Origin: Anaeramoeba flamelloides | Lineage: Eukaryota > Metamonada > Anaeramoebidae | Direction of reading: 5' to 3' | DNA length: 64,000 nucleotides | Assembly (NCBI GenBank): GCA_027625915.1 | Contig: JANTQA010000020.1 | Location: 1,364,001 to 1,428,000 of the forward strand | In this document: positions 12,627-24,468 of the stretch, piece by piece | Layout: each line of letters begins with the position of its first letter | How positions within the stretch are numbered: position 1 is the stretch's first letter | Translations under genes and position numbers: made by a program | Notes under the pieces: model-generated | What the model was told of the DNA's origin: nothing | Databases searched by the model: none | What the model saw: only the letters and a program-made list of their open reading frames with translations

Positions 12627-12868
12627 TTATTCAAATAAACTATCTAAAATGATCTTTGTATTAGCTAAATTCTTAATAAACACCAACCCTGTGCTATGGT
12701 AATTTTCCCTTTTATAATTGAGTTCCTTACATATTTCTTGGAATTTTTCTTTATATGCTGTCATTGCCAATTTAAGAAACAGTTCTGTTATCACCAAGCC
12801 CCAATTATTATCATCAAATTGAATGTAAAAAACCAGTGTCTTCACAAAATCAATTAGAAATGAGCTCT
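12627..12868 (-). CDS. Possible orphan terminal exon, unknown product
   Basis: Downstream of a plausible acceptor (ACTTCAG/AGAGC at 12868) the minus strand is open for about 80 codons to a stop at 12627, reading SSFLIDFVKTLVFYIQFDD, then NNWGLVITELFLKLAMTAYK and ending IILDSLFE. The mixed residue composition looks more like protein than the low-complexity noise around it. An upstream piece at about 12972-13045 (NEDDEVKNTLTFIVKEILSN) could join it in phase, but only through a weak GTTTTT donor, and no starting ATG is evident. I do not recognise the family. It may be a gene remnant or a chance frame. Confidence 0.3.
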
Positions 12869-13302
12869 CTGAAGTTTGAATTAATCGTACTTATTAGTGA
12901 TTGAAATTTAAGAACTAATTAATTTTTCTTTTCTTCTTAATCACAGTTTCTTCGTGCAATTAAAAACTTGTATGAAAATTTGATAAAATTTCTTTGACAA
13001 TAAATGTTAAAGTGTTTTTCACCTCATCGTCTTCATTAACAATTTACAAAGAGATTTAAATTTTAAAAAAAGTTTTATTTTTTTCATTTTTCTTAGTTTT
13101 CAATTTTTTTTTTTTTTTTTTCAAAACCACAAAAATCAATCAAAATTTATTTCTCATGACCAATATTAATGTTTGCAAATTTTAGATCCACTCTATTGTA
13201 CCTTGAAGCACTAATTACCTTTTCACTTTTTTTTTGATTCTTTTTTTTTTTTTTTTTTTTTTTGTTCAATATGGATTTTTTCCTTGTTAAAATTTATCAA
13301 AG

Positions 13303-13572
13303 AATGAGGATATACACAAAAATATTACAAACTTGGCAAAGGAAGTTCTAAGATGGAAAGATGTTTGTGAAAAATTAAAGAAAAGATATAATGAACGAGC
13401 AAAAGTTCATCAAGAAAAAATAAAAGCACATTTAATGGACATTGACAAATTAAAAAAGATCTTGAGAGAAATAATTGATGAACGAGATGCTTTACAAACA
13501 AAATTACAAGAAAAGTTACAAGAAAATGAGTAAAATTGCAACTAATTTTTTTTGTTTCTTTTCTTTTTTTTG

Positions 13573-13614
<42 letters not shown>

Positions 13615-14173
13615 TAATTTTTACCATCTTTTTTATTTTCAATTTTTCCAAAAAAAAAAAATAATTAAACAAAAAAAAAACAATAACAAACAATCCAAAG
13701 TGAAGAAAAAGTTGAAAGAGAGATTGAAAAAATGAAAGTTGAAATGAAACAATTAGAGACAGACTTACCGCAGTTATATGAACTTTTAGAAGTGGAAAAA
13801 ATTACAAAGACCGTAGTTGAACAAAATTTAGAAATTGTATACCAACAAGGAGAAGAACAATACTCAATCGAAAAAATCCAAGAAAGGCTTGACCAAGTTG
13901 AAAACGAGTTAGAAGAAAAGAACCTGCTGACCAAACAATCCAAACAACGTTTAGTCAAATTAGATATTCAAGAAAAAGAACTTCAAGATGATGTGAAAGC
14001 GCTTCAAAGTATTAAAAGGCAATCATTACTTTATTTAAATCTATCTACAGAACTTGAAAAGCAAATTGAGTCAACAAAGCAGTTGTCAAGAATAAGTGAA
14101 GATGAGGCATTTGGTAAAATTAAAGAATTGTCAATTGAAATAAGAACATTAAAAGAACATCTTTCAAAATTTG
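13303..14173 (+). CDS. 5' exons of a coiled-coil RGS protein
   Basis: Two exons are read: 13303-13529 and 13701-14173, separated by a 171-nt intron (donor GA/GTAAAA, acceptor CCAAAG/TGAAG) that keeps the frame. The translation is a continuous charged coiled coil: WKDVCEKLKKRYNERAKVHQ in the first exon, VEREIEKMKVEMKQLETDLP in the second. The first exon starts after an acceptor-like ATCAAAG, so at least one upstream exon with the ATG is missing from my model; the nearest internal in-frame ATG is at about 13435. The last codon is split after one base (TTT G), and the phase matches the next good exon at 19680, giving SKF/ENEKQN. I infer one gene with the RGS exon downstream, but two genes cannot be excluded. 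Confidence 0.6.
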
Positions 14174-14374
14174 GTATTTATTTCAATCTTTTTTCTTTTT
14201 TTTTTTTTTTACTCATTTTTAAATTTTTGATTTACTTGTCATAACAACCCATCTAAAAAAACAAACACTCCAAAATTTGATAACTAGCTTTGACCATTTA
14301 TTTTTTTTTTTTTTTGATTTGAAGGTTATTAAATTTTCACTTAGAAATAGATGAAGATATCGATCATTTTTTAT

Positions 14375-15225
14375 GGAATCGTGCTGTCAAGTACCGTAGA
14401 GTGCCTAGGTTTTCCATAATTTAAAAGAATGGAGAAAAATCAAAGATTTTACTCAATTATTTTGAAATCTGGAAAAGCTAACGGCGGTTTTTTTTAATTT
14501 AAGAAATAAACAGAAAATTAAATAAATTTTCGGTTTCTTTCTTAAATTAAAAAAAAACTAACGACGTACATTCTATGAAAAAAATCGAAAAATTTCTGAT
14601 TAAAGAATTAATCCAAATAAACAAAAACAATAAGAATAATATTTTTGATATTATTCAAAATAAAAGACCCATTATTTATTCTATCATTGGTTAATGATAA
14701 AGAAAATTATGATTCTTATTGAAATTTCTAAACAAAAATTTAGAAATTAGGGAAAGTGTCGTAGAGTGCCAAAAGTGTCTCGCTTCCTAGAATTCAAACG
14801 AATGGAGAAAAATCTAAGATTTTACTCAACTATTTTTAGTTTGGAAAAGCTAACGGCGATTTTCCAGAATACAAAAGAATTGAATAAAATCTATGATTTT
14901 ACTCCATTCCTTCGAATTCTGGAAAACCTAACGTAAATTGCCGTAGAGTGCCGTCAAGTGCCTAGGTTTTCTTGAGGTTTTCTGTTTTATTTGTAAAATC
15001 TATAAAATTTCCAAATAAACAGAAAACTCAAGAAACCTAACGAAAAGTGCCGTATTGTGCCGTCAAGTGCCTAGGCTTTCCAGAATTCAAAAGAATTGAG
15101 TAAAATCTTTGATTGAACTCAATTTTTTTAAATTCTGGAAAACCTAATGGCGGTTTTTTTTAATTTTTGAAATGAAAAGAAAATTAAATAAATTTTTACA
15201 TTTCTAAAAATAAAAAAAACCTAAA
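14375..15225. repeat. Array of seven hairpins with GTGCC spacers
   Basis: At least seven separate near-perfect hairpins of 65-75 nt follow each other at about 14407-14479, 14484-14560, 14784-14848, 14860-14927, 14965-15037, 15072-15145 and 15153-15222. Each opens with AGGTTTT or GGTTTTTT and closes with AAAACCT or similar. Two kinds recur: one built on CCAGAATTCAAAAGAATTGA, the other on TTTAATTTTTGAAAT and its inverse. The spacers share GTGCCGTAGAGTGCCGTCAA and GTGCCTAGG. A decayed second array is at 56165-56790. Confidence 0.75.
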
Positions 15226-16829
15226 GTCTGTAAGAGGAAATTAATTTCCTCCCTTCAAAATAAAAAAAAAAAAGAATATTAAATTTTCATAATTTTACAA
15301 GAGTCATTTTAAAAAAGTTTTGACAAACAAGTTTTCAAAAGCATCTCTAAAACAGTCCACCAATTTTTACAAAACTATTTTAAAAACAAAAATTCATTAG
15401 ATCTTCTTTTAAACTCCATTTTACTATTTATGAAACATATTTTCAAAAATTGAAAATATTTTCTTTAAGGGTCTAGTTACTTACCCTGGGTTTGAGTGCC
15501 TACTCAAGAAGTGGCTTGTCACTAAAAATGAATTGTGAAATCGAACTTCTTTTGGTTGAAAAAATACAAATAGCAAAAAAAATAAAATTCACAGTATCTC
15601 AAAGGCAAAAAATTCAAATATAAACTTTCTTTCTGTTAAAGGGTATCCAAAAAAACAACATTTTTTTCAAATATCAATTATTTTATATAATTGACCTTTT
15701 AAGAACAAATAAGAAATAAGCAGAATAATAAACATCAAAGAATCGTTGATATCTGTCTGAAATAAAACTAATTAATCAATAGATTTTCTGAAAATTGAAA
15801 AACTCAAATTCTTACATCCCCATTGAGAAAAACAATAATGTTCGTTTTGATCTCCAACTGGTATTTGAATAATAAATAGGAAACAATTTTCACTTCTTTT
15901 TCCTAACTTTTCTTTTAGAAATCAAGAACCCAAACGAAGTAGGTTGGGATTTGTTGTCTCTATTTGAAAAAGGAAATGGAAATGAAGTGAAAATTTTTCA
16001 CATTTATTATTCAAATATTAGGATCAAAGATTGAATAAAATTCCAATAGAAATCAATATGATTTCTCAACAATCATTTCCACAGTTTCAATAACCTTAGA
16101 ATAACACGTTTTTATCAAGTGACTTCAATCTTGCAAAAAAAAAAAATTTTTGCAACTGAATTAGGTTTTAAAAAAAAAATCGAGAAAAAAAAACAAAAAT
16201 GTGCAAAAAAGAGCAAAAATGATTTCAATTTTGAAAATTTCCAAAAAAAAATTTTTCTTCTAATATCCATACAAACCCTTTAAACACATGTAATTCACCC
16301 ATCACAACTGGGCCACTTTGACTGAAAAATGGTTTAGTATTGAAAAAAATACCTGAAATGAAAATAATACCTGACACGCTTTTTAATTGTGAATATTAGG
16401 TAAATTGTTGTGTAATTGCTGGATAATATCTTTTATTTAAAAGAATCAAACTCTTTAAAATTATAACTTACCACTTATTAGAATGATGATCAATTAAGTT
16501 ACACTTGTTCAAAACACTATTCAATCAATCAAAAAAACAAGAATAAAAAATATCATTTTCCAAATCCATAGCAAACCTCTATAAAACTCTATTGTTTTTA
16601 AAAATATGTTGATCTACTTTAGTTTATCAAACAATTAAATTTGTATTCTATAGACACCCCACTTTAATAAACTTTAGGTTGGTTTATTACATAAGTCCAT
16701 AAAAAATTTGGTTCGTTCTAAAAAGGATTTGATTTTAATATTAGGGAAATTTCTTTTATTTAACAATTAAAAATCTTGTCAGGGATTATTTTCATTTCCA
16801 GTATTTTTTTCAATACCAAAAGTATAAAA

Positions 16830-19000
16830 AAAATTCACAAGATCTCATTACAAGAAATTCAATTAACAAAAACATTCTATTAAAAAGGATCTCATTGATA
16901 AAAAATGCAAAAAACAAAAAAAAAGATCAGTAGATTTCTCAATTTCAAAAATTCAAATAAACAAAAAAAACGTTTACAAGTTCTTCCAAGACAAAAAATC
17001 AAATTAATAAAAAAAATTCTTCAAAAAATCCAAATAGAGAAAAAAAAAATTTAATCTATTCTTGTTTTATATTTCCAAATGCATAAATTTCTTCAATTTG
17101 AAACAAATTGTTTTCTTTGGGTACAAAATCCATTTAATTAAATTTAATCCAATTTGTGTTTTTTCTATAACCGTCTATACTTGATAAAGTCAGGATTTTG
17201 TAACTTCTTTCAGTAAAAATAACTCATTTGAAAAATGAAAATAATGAAAAAAATATAAATCTTCGAGATCCCAATAAAGCTCCAAAGATCAACAATTCAA
17301 AAATTATACAGTTGAATTCAAAATGATAATTGAAAACAATTTAAATTTGAAATTTATTGTCACTTTTTTCAAAAAATGTACTTGTTTTTTATTGATGATT
17401 TTTATAGAAATCTATCATATAAATCACCAGTTAATTTGATTTTAAATTGATATTAGGTAACTCATAAAAATTGGTAAAATTAGTTTTCACCCATTTCAGA
17501 AGATTATTTTTAGACGTAATAACTCGACCCTTAAAGAAAAAAATTATTTTCTGTTACAAATATAATCATAAAACGCTAAACTTATTTACAATTTAAAAAA
17601 CAATTTTTTTTTTTTTGAATCAATTACTTGTTACATAACCTAAAATTAAATATAACCTTTCTATTAATAATGCTGAAACATAACAGTTATACAACCATTT
17701 TCAACCAAGAGCTAAACCACTTAATTTCCAGTATTATTATTGAACCCCAAAACCAAAATTAAATTGTCATCTCTATTTTTGTGATTTTTGTGATTTTTGT
17801 AATGAATTTGAAATCAAAATCCAAGTTTAGAAGAATTATATTATCCGTGAACGTCTTTTTAATTTTTTTTAATTATTTTGTTGGCAATTGATCAAAAAAC
17901 AAAAGATTTCTGTGTTAGTTTTTAGCAAATTTTTTTTGTTTTTTTGCAATTTTTTTGTTGTTTAGCAACAGCTTTGACATTATTATCAAAAAAAAAAAAT
18001 TTCACAAAAACAAAAAATTAGTTTTTTTTTAATTTTTTTTAAATAATTGAGAATGATGAAAATTCTCATTGATTTTTTTTTACTCTTTTCTTATCAATAA
18101 AATTTTTAATTGAGAGCCGAGTCATTAGGTTGAAAAATTATTTTCTGAAATGGATTAAAAAAATTTTGTAATTTTTAAGAGTGCCTAATATCAATCAAAA
18201 ACCAACCAACACGTGAATGTACGATCGATCTCCAAAAATCAACAATCAAAAAACGTGGGCATTTTTTGAAAAAATCGCCAAAGAGAGACACCCAATTTCC
18301 AATTTGAATGGTTAGAATATATGATTTTGAAAACAGCTGTGTTACTATTTGTTACAAAATAAAGGGAACAAAATTTTCATTCAGCTTTCCAAAAAAAGAT
18401 TTTATTAAACATGTAACATTTCAAATCTTTAATTATCTTAAAAGAAGCTTAAATTATTAATTTACCTTTTAGACTGAGTGAGTTTTGATGATTTATTTTA
18501 ATACTTGGGATATGATTTTTTTGGAAAGTCGAATGAAAATTTTGATCTTTTTATTTTGCAATTAATAGTAGTTTTGAAGTGTAGATCTTTGGCGCTTTTT
18601 GGGATCTCGGTGACTTTGATTTTTTTTTTTTCAATTCTCTTATGAGTTATTTTTATCTCAAGAATGTTACAAAATCCTTACTTTGTCAAATTTTGATGGT
18701 TACAAAATAACCACAAATTAGATTAAATCAAATTAAATTGATTATGTACTTTTTAGAAAAAAAATTTGTTTTAAATTGAAGAAATTGAGTACTTTGGAAA
18801 CATAAAAAAAGAAATGAGTAATTTTTCAATAAAAATTTGATTTTTCTGAATTGAGAATTCTTTTAAATTGTTTTTTTTTTTTTTTTGTTATTTGAATTTT
18901 TGAAATTGAGAAATCTATTAAACTTTTTTTTTGTTCTTTGAATTTTTTGCCAATAGAGATCCCTATGAATTTTTTTTTTTTTTTTTATATTTGTCTTTTG
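16830..19000. mobile_element. ~2.2-kb element with long inverted arms
   Basis: The left arm (about 16830-17330) and right arm (about 18575-19000) are inverted copies: GATTTCTCAATTTCAAAAAT, GTACAAAATCCATTTAATTA, CAGGATTTTGTAAC, AATAACTCAT and GATCCCAATAAAG-CCAAAGAT all recur in reverse order. The inner part around 18270-18600 has a relative at 50400-50545. A family C element (18342-18570) is inserted in it. No protein frame is seen. The outer limits are approximate. Confidence 0.5.
18342..18570. mobile_element. ~230-nt MITE, family C, copy 2, nested
   Basis: Left end CTATTTGTTACAAAATAAAG and inner ACAAAATTTTCATTCAGCTT are mirrored at the right by GAATGAAAATTTTGATC and TTTTGCAATTAATAG. The flanks are TA on both sides. 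The empty site can be seen in the related repeat at 50400-50545, where the sequences either side (TTTTGAAAACA and TTTTGAAGTGTAG) are adjacent with a single TTA-like target. This supports a TA duplication. Confidence 0.78.
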
Positions 19001-19679
19001 TCAATCAAAAGAAGGGCAATTTCACAATAATCTTTTTGATTTCAATTTGACCCTTGCGTATGGAGAAAATCCACAGTAAATGACTTGAGCCTTAAATAAA
19101 TGCTTTTATTTTTAATATTTTTGTCTTTAGAAAAGAAACAACAAAGACTAGATTAATTTTAATTATTAATAGCATTCCCGTTTACAATTCTTAATAAATT
19201 ATTTAAAAGAAAAAACAATCAAAAACAAACCCAAGATCAAGTATCTGAAAAAAAGTTTAAAGTTAGTAACATTAATGAAATTTTTGGTGAAACATTTTGT
19301 ATATTATTCAAAAATCAGTAAATCATTAATCTTTTTCAAAAATTTATATTAATAACTCACAACTATTTATTTACAGTCATTTATAAAAAATGAATCCAAA
19401 AAATTAATTAAAATAGAGTTTATGAAAAGAAGAAATATAATCTATATATTAAGTGCTTTTTAACACTTTTTTGTTTTCGTTTTTTTAAAATCAATATAAT
19501 TATTAATAATAATATTAAATTTCAAAATAATTTTCTTCAAAGAAATTAAAACTTTCATATTTAATAAACTTTTTCATCCATTTAAAAATTTATTTCGTTT
19601 CTTTTTTTTTGAAAAAAAAACAAAAAAAAAATAAAAAAAAACAAAAAAAAAATAAACAAAAACAAAAAAACAATTATAG

Positions 19680-21352
19680 AAAATGAAAAGCAAAACATTG
19701 AGATTTTAAAAAAAAAAAAAAATTCTTTAGAAACTGAATTTTCATCATTAAAAAACCAACTTCGAATTAACCAATCAAAAAGATTAATTAGGGAAGTAAA
19801 TAAAGAAAAAATGACCCAAATCATTGAAACAAAAACAAAAGAAATTTCCGAATTGAATCAAAAAAGGCAAAAGGAAGCCAAATTGAATCGAGAAAAATTA
19901 GCATCACTAAACACTGATGAGGAGCTCACAACTGAGCAGAGAACAGAACTACAAATAATTTTCCAGGGTTTAAAGCTAGAAAAGCCCAAACATTTAATTT
20001 ACGAAACTGAAGAAAACCCAGATGAATTAACTGGACTTGATTTATCTAGATTTGATTTAAATGAACAAAAGGTGTTGGAAATTTTACAAAAGAAATTATC
20101 CCAATCGATCTCTCAATCCGATGAATTAATCCGAGCATTTCAACAAAAGATTGGTGAGCAGCAAGTGGATACGAGGAGAAGTGAAATGGAAATTTTAAAA
20201 TTAGGGCTAGGGTTAAGGCAATACAAAGAAGAAGTCAACATTTCGCAGGGCCAGTTAAAGCAAGAGGATTCCAGAATTAAGCATATTAAAGAGGAAATCG
20301 AAAATAACCAACAGGAATCCGATCAAACAATCGACGAATTAGAAAACCAATTGGAAGAATTCCAACAAAACGAATCAAAATTAAGAAAAGAAGGTAATGA
20401 AATGAAATGGGAATTGGAGGAACAAATTTTTAATGAAAATAAAAAGGTCAAAGAGCTCGAAGAAAATATCCGAAAATTGTCAATCTCCAATGAAGAGGAT
20501 CAATTAGATGAAAATGATCAAGAAATCTCTAAGGAAGATCAAGAATTGATACGAAAAAAACGAGAATTAGACGAGCTCCGAAATTTCACAACCTCCTTTT
20601 TATCAAAAATCCTTGGAGAAGCCATTGGATTCCGCTCGAATGAAGATCTGATTAATTGTATTAACCGTGTTAAAGATCTTTTAAAAAAAAAGGATATTGA
20701 AATCTCGGGATTGAAAAGAGAATTGGAAACTCAAACAAAATTGTCTGAATCTGTTAATGAGAAGATTGAGGAATTAAATTCGCAAATAAATTCAGGAGAT
20801 AAAAAACGAGGATGGTTTAAGAAGGGCAAAAACAAAAATACGGAAAAAAAGAAGGAGAGCATCAGGAAAAAGGAGAATGTCAAAAAAAAGAATGTCGTCA
20901 AAGAAAAAAAAACGCCCTCAAAGAAGCCCACAATAAACGCCCCCAATATCCCCTTCGAAGATCTATTATATAAAGAAAAATATCGTCATTGGTTTATGGA
21001 GTTTTTGAAAAAGGAATTCTCAGAGGAAAACCTTTTGTTCTTTATCGAAATTGAAAGATTTAAGTCATTGCCAAATGATAAACTCATCGAAGCATCCGAT
21101 TCCATTTTCTCGACTTACATACAGGAAGGCGCCGAAAAGCAAGTCAATATCGATGGCGGCATTTTGCAAGAAGTCAAAGATATGATGGACTGGAAGGTAC
21201 CCAATAGAGACATTTTCAAAAAAGCTCAAAATTCAATCATCGTTTTAATGAATACAGATTCTTACTCCAGATTTTTAAAATCTCCTTCATATCAGTCCTT
21301 ATTAGAAAATAACCCTGGGCATGAATGGACCAATAAAGTCGAAAAAAATTAA
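19680..21352 (+). CDS. Coiled-coil protein with C-terminal RGS domain
   Basis: RGS domains bind Galpha-GTP and speed GTP hydrolysis, ending heterotrimeric G-protein signalling. The exon is open from an acceptor at 19678-19679 to a stop at 21350-21352. About 420 residues of charged coiled coil come first, then a very basic linker (GDKKRGWFKKGKNKN and K-rich repeats, about 20800-20940). The RGS domain covers about 20950-21310: FEDLLYKEKYRHWFMEFLKK, SEENLLFFIEIERFK, IFSTYIQEGAEKQVNID and MNTDSYSRFLKSPSYQSLL follow the usual order of helices and the SENLxFW-type motif. With the exons at 13303-14173 the product would be at least 790 aa; alone, the first ATG is at 19811 (513 aa). The RGS identity is firm; the exact client Galpha and the start are unknown. 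Confidence 0.85.
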
Positions 21353-21583
21353 GAAAATTTATTTGGTTTGGTTTTATTTTTTTATTATATTTTATTTTTT
21401 TTTTTATTTTCTTTTTATAATATTTGGATTATTATGAATATTTTTATTATTCTTTATTTTTATACTTATTCCTTAAATACCTTTTCTTTTTTCTTTTTCC
21501 TTTTTTCTTTTTTCTTTTTTCTTTTTTATTTTTCTTTTAATTCTTATTATTATTTTTAAAATAATTTAACTTTTAGTATATGC

Positions 21584-21616
<33 letters not shown>

Positions 21617-21782
21617 GTTACTCTATCTATTATCTACAAGTATTTTAAAAATTAATTTTTAATAAAATAATAAGAAAAAAATTTCTATTCAAATTTCATT
21701 ATTTTTTTTTTTTGTTTATTTTGATCAAATATTTTTACTACTACTTTCAAATAAAAATCCCAAAAGTTTTAAATAAAAATAT

Positions 21783-21900
21783 AGGCTATTTCCAGAAAAG
21801 CAGGGCAATTTTATTTTAAAATTTATTTATTAAACTCAGTTCTAATTAAAACTATTTAAATATCCTAAATTGTTATTTCTCATTTATTTGATTCTTAATA
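21783..21900. repeat. One end of a family B element
   Basis: GGCTATTTCCAGAAAAGCAGGGCAATTTTATTTTAAAAT matches the terminal repeat of the element at 35539-36125 in order and spacing (given here as positions 21784-21822). No opposite end was found, so it is a truncated or solo end. Confidence 0.45.
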
Positions 21901-22239
21901 AAAACTCAATTTGTTTCTGATTACTTTAAGAACTATAAAAAGTTTCTGATCTCACTGGGCCGACCTCGATTTTTTTGGGCAATTCTCTATAATTTTGAAA
22001 CCAATTTTGATAAAATTTTAATATTTGATTTTAGTGATCCCAAATACTATTAGTATTATAAGAATAAAAATGCCCGGTTTGTCAGTTCTTCAAAATATTA
22101 TTTAAAGGGGTTTTAGTTGTAAAAATATTCCAAGCCACCAATCTCAAAAAAGTTATAATAATAATTTTTATTCTTAGACATCTGATATAATTCTTTTTTA
22201 TATACCAAATAGTCACTTTTATCTCAGTAGAAATCATTT

Positions 22240-22472
22240 TGTGTATTTTATTGTTAATTGAAAAATAAATGTATCAACATTTTCATTCAGCTTTCCAAAA
22301 TAATCACATTCCAAGAATTAAAACAAACCATCCAAGAAATCAAGTCTATAAGGTGAAATCAATCATTTAAACTGATTTATGGAATTAAAAATTGTAATTT
22401 TCTCTTATTGATTAAAATCTCTTTTTTGGAAAGCCAAATGAAAATTTTGTTCCATTTATTTTGTAACAAATA
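22240..22472. mobile_element. ~230-nt MITE, family C, copy 3
   Basis: The arms CATTTTCATTCAGCTTTCCA and TTGGAAAGCCAAATGAAAAT face each other; the right outer end TTTATTTTGTAACAAATA corresponds to the left outer end of the copy at 18342. The left outer end is diverged. Non-autonomous, no frame. Confidence 0.7.
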
Positions 22473-22860
22473 AACTATTTTTCAAAAATTTTGACACACT
22501 TTATAATGTTAATGGGAGTTGTTTTGAGGGTTTATTCAAGTATTCTTTTCAAAAAAAATATTTTCAAATTTTGGATCAGAATCATTTTTTCTAATTTTTC
22601 AAATTTTTGTTTTTCTTTTTCTTTTTCTTTTTTTTTAAAAAAATTTTCTTTTTTTTTTTTTTTTGATTTCTTTTTTTTTCTTTTGTTTTTTGTTTAAAAA
22701 AAGATCCGGTGGAAAAAAAAAGATCTTCTAAAAGAAAAATAATCTATATGAAAATTGAGACTATATAATGTCTTTGAAAAGGAATTTAATTATTCATTAA
22801 AAATCATGTTGTTCAATTTTTTTTCAGTGAAAGTTCAGTAATAAAAAATCCGTAATGCTC

Positions 22861-23058
22861 ATTTCAAAAATTGTGACTCACTTTTTTTTAGTTTTTGGTT
22901 TGATTTTTTTTTAATTTTTATTATATCAGGCTTTTATCTATTTAGAATGATTTAAAAGTGAATTACAAATCAGATTTAGTTATTAATTGTTCTTGAATAC
23001 TAAAGGATATATATTTTTTTTTCAATATATTATTTCAGGTGAGTCACAATTTTTGAAA
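22861..23058. mobile_element. 198-nt MITE with TCAAAAATTGTGACTCAC ends
   Basis: TTTCAAAAATTGTGACTCAC at the left tip is repeated exactly, inverted, at the right tip (GTGAGTCACAATTTTTGAAA). The interior is AT-rich and non-coding. A related single end, TTCAAAAATTTTGACACAC, is at about 22481-22499. Confidence 0.8.
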
Positions 23059-23926
23059 AAGAGTTTAGTATACATCTTATATTTTGTTTTTTAAATTTAT
23101 TTGTCATATTAAAAACTTTTTTAAAAATTAAAAGTATTTTTTTACAAATAAAAAAATCATAAGAATAAGTAAATTACCAAAGAGAGATAATAAATATAAT
23201 CCCCAAAACTCATAACCAATAACAAAGATGACAACACACCTCTTTAAATATCGATTTAATTTTGGAATATATAAAAGATAAGATAAATTATTACCGAATT
23301 AAGAAATACTAGTAATTGAAAATGATAATATAACTTTTTTTGTCTCAAAGAAAAAAAAGGTTCCTACTTTACTGATCAACTCACTACGGAGAAGAAAATC
23401 ACCCAAGAATTTATTTCTCAACAAAAATAACAGAATTTTTTCTAAACAGAGGCAAACTGAATCGAACTTTATAATCAAGGCCGATTCAATTATTTATGAT
23501 ATTTTTTGCCTCGAGAAATTGTTTGTTATTTTTTTCTTTTTGATCATAAAATTTTTAAAAAGAGAAACTCTTGATGAAATTCCTAAGAGAAGGAAAACTA
23601 AAAAATGTATACTATTATTAAAAAAATTGTGATGAGCACTTATTATTTTGTACCAGTGTTTTCTAAAAATTGTTCCTAATTCATTTTCTCGACAAAAAAA
23701 GGCAAATAATATTTTTTCATTTTTTCGATGTAATTTTGATGATCTTTTATGAAATAAAACAATTTGTAATTTATTTGACAAGTATTAATATTTCACTTGA
23801 TTTTATATAACCTTTTTCTGAAAATAAAAGTCTTTTAAAGAGAATATTAGGAATTATATCAAATATTAAAATTTTCATAACAAATTAACAAATTAGTGAT
23901 AAATTTAGATTTGATGATACTGTAAT

Positions 23927-24468
23927 TAAAACCAATTCCAAAAATTTTAACACAACCCAAAATCAAAAATAGACAAAAAAAAAAACCCAATTTATTATAT
24001 TTTTCCAAACCTAATATAAAACCACATTTAAGTAATAAATAAATAAATAAATATAAGTAATCATTTTCATCCAAATAAAAGATAAAAATAAAAAACTAAA
24101 AAAAAAAAATTGATGTGTCCAAAATAATGAAACGTGAGGAAACAAAAAATTTATTGGTAAATATGTTGAAATTCCACCAACATTTGTTGATCGATCAAAT
24201 GTTAAGATACCATCGACAGATTGTATATGATTTTACAATTTAACAAACACAATACTAACCTTCTATCAACCATCAAAAAAAGTTTCCAGATCAAACCAAA
24301 CAGATTACGTACCTTGAAAAAAAAAGAAATGAAAACAAAACAAAAAAGAAAAAAAAATGATAAAAATAGTTTATGAAATAAAAAGTATTCCCAAATTGAA
24401 TTTAAAGTGGAGTACTGTTATTCTTTCAACTATCTAAACTGTGTCCAAATTTTTGGAATTTAGTTTAT
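23927..24468 (+). mobile_element. ~540-nt element, family D, copy 2
   Basis: The ends are TAAAACCAATTCCAAAAATT and TGTCCAAATTTTTGGAATTT (then AGTTTA). The interior aligns with the copy at 1307 block by block, including TGTGTCCAAAATAATGAAAC, GTTGATCGATCAAATG and CTATCAACCATC. The short frame open in copy 1 is interrupted here, so the family looks non-coding. Confidence 0.75.

Larger units (their letters stand above)
14174..19679 (+). other. Inferred 5.5-kb intron packed with repeats
   Basis: The donor is TTTG/GTATTT and the acceptor AATTATAG/AAAATG; phase 1 is kept across it. Inside are the hairpin array (14375-15225), a long-armed inverted repeat (16830-19000) and a family C element (18342-18570) inserted in the latter. 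I see no additional exon. A possible small exon at 14345-14385 was rejected because its sequence belongs to the hairpin repeat. If the two exon groups are separate genes, this is intergenic DNA. Confidence 0.5.

Noticed and set aside
14345-14385. Possible small exon (EIDEDIDHFLWN)
   Set aside because: Its 3' part is a copy of the GTGCC spacer and hairpin repeat, and the phase into 19680 would fail.
14375-15225. CRISPR-like look of repeated units with spacers
   Set aside because: The units are hairpins of unequal length, the spacers are the conserved part, there are no cas genes and the genome is eukaryotic.
23494-23781. 95-codon minus-strand frame
   Set aside because: The start is not supported, there is no recognised motif, no exon partner, and composition fades into AT-rich noise.
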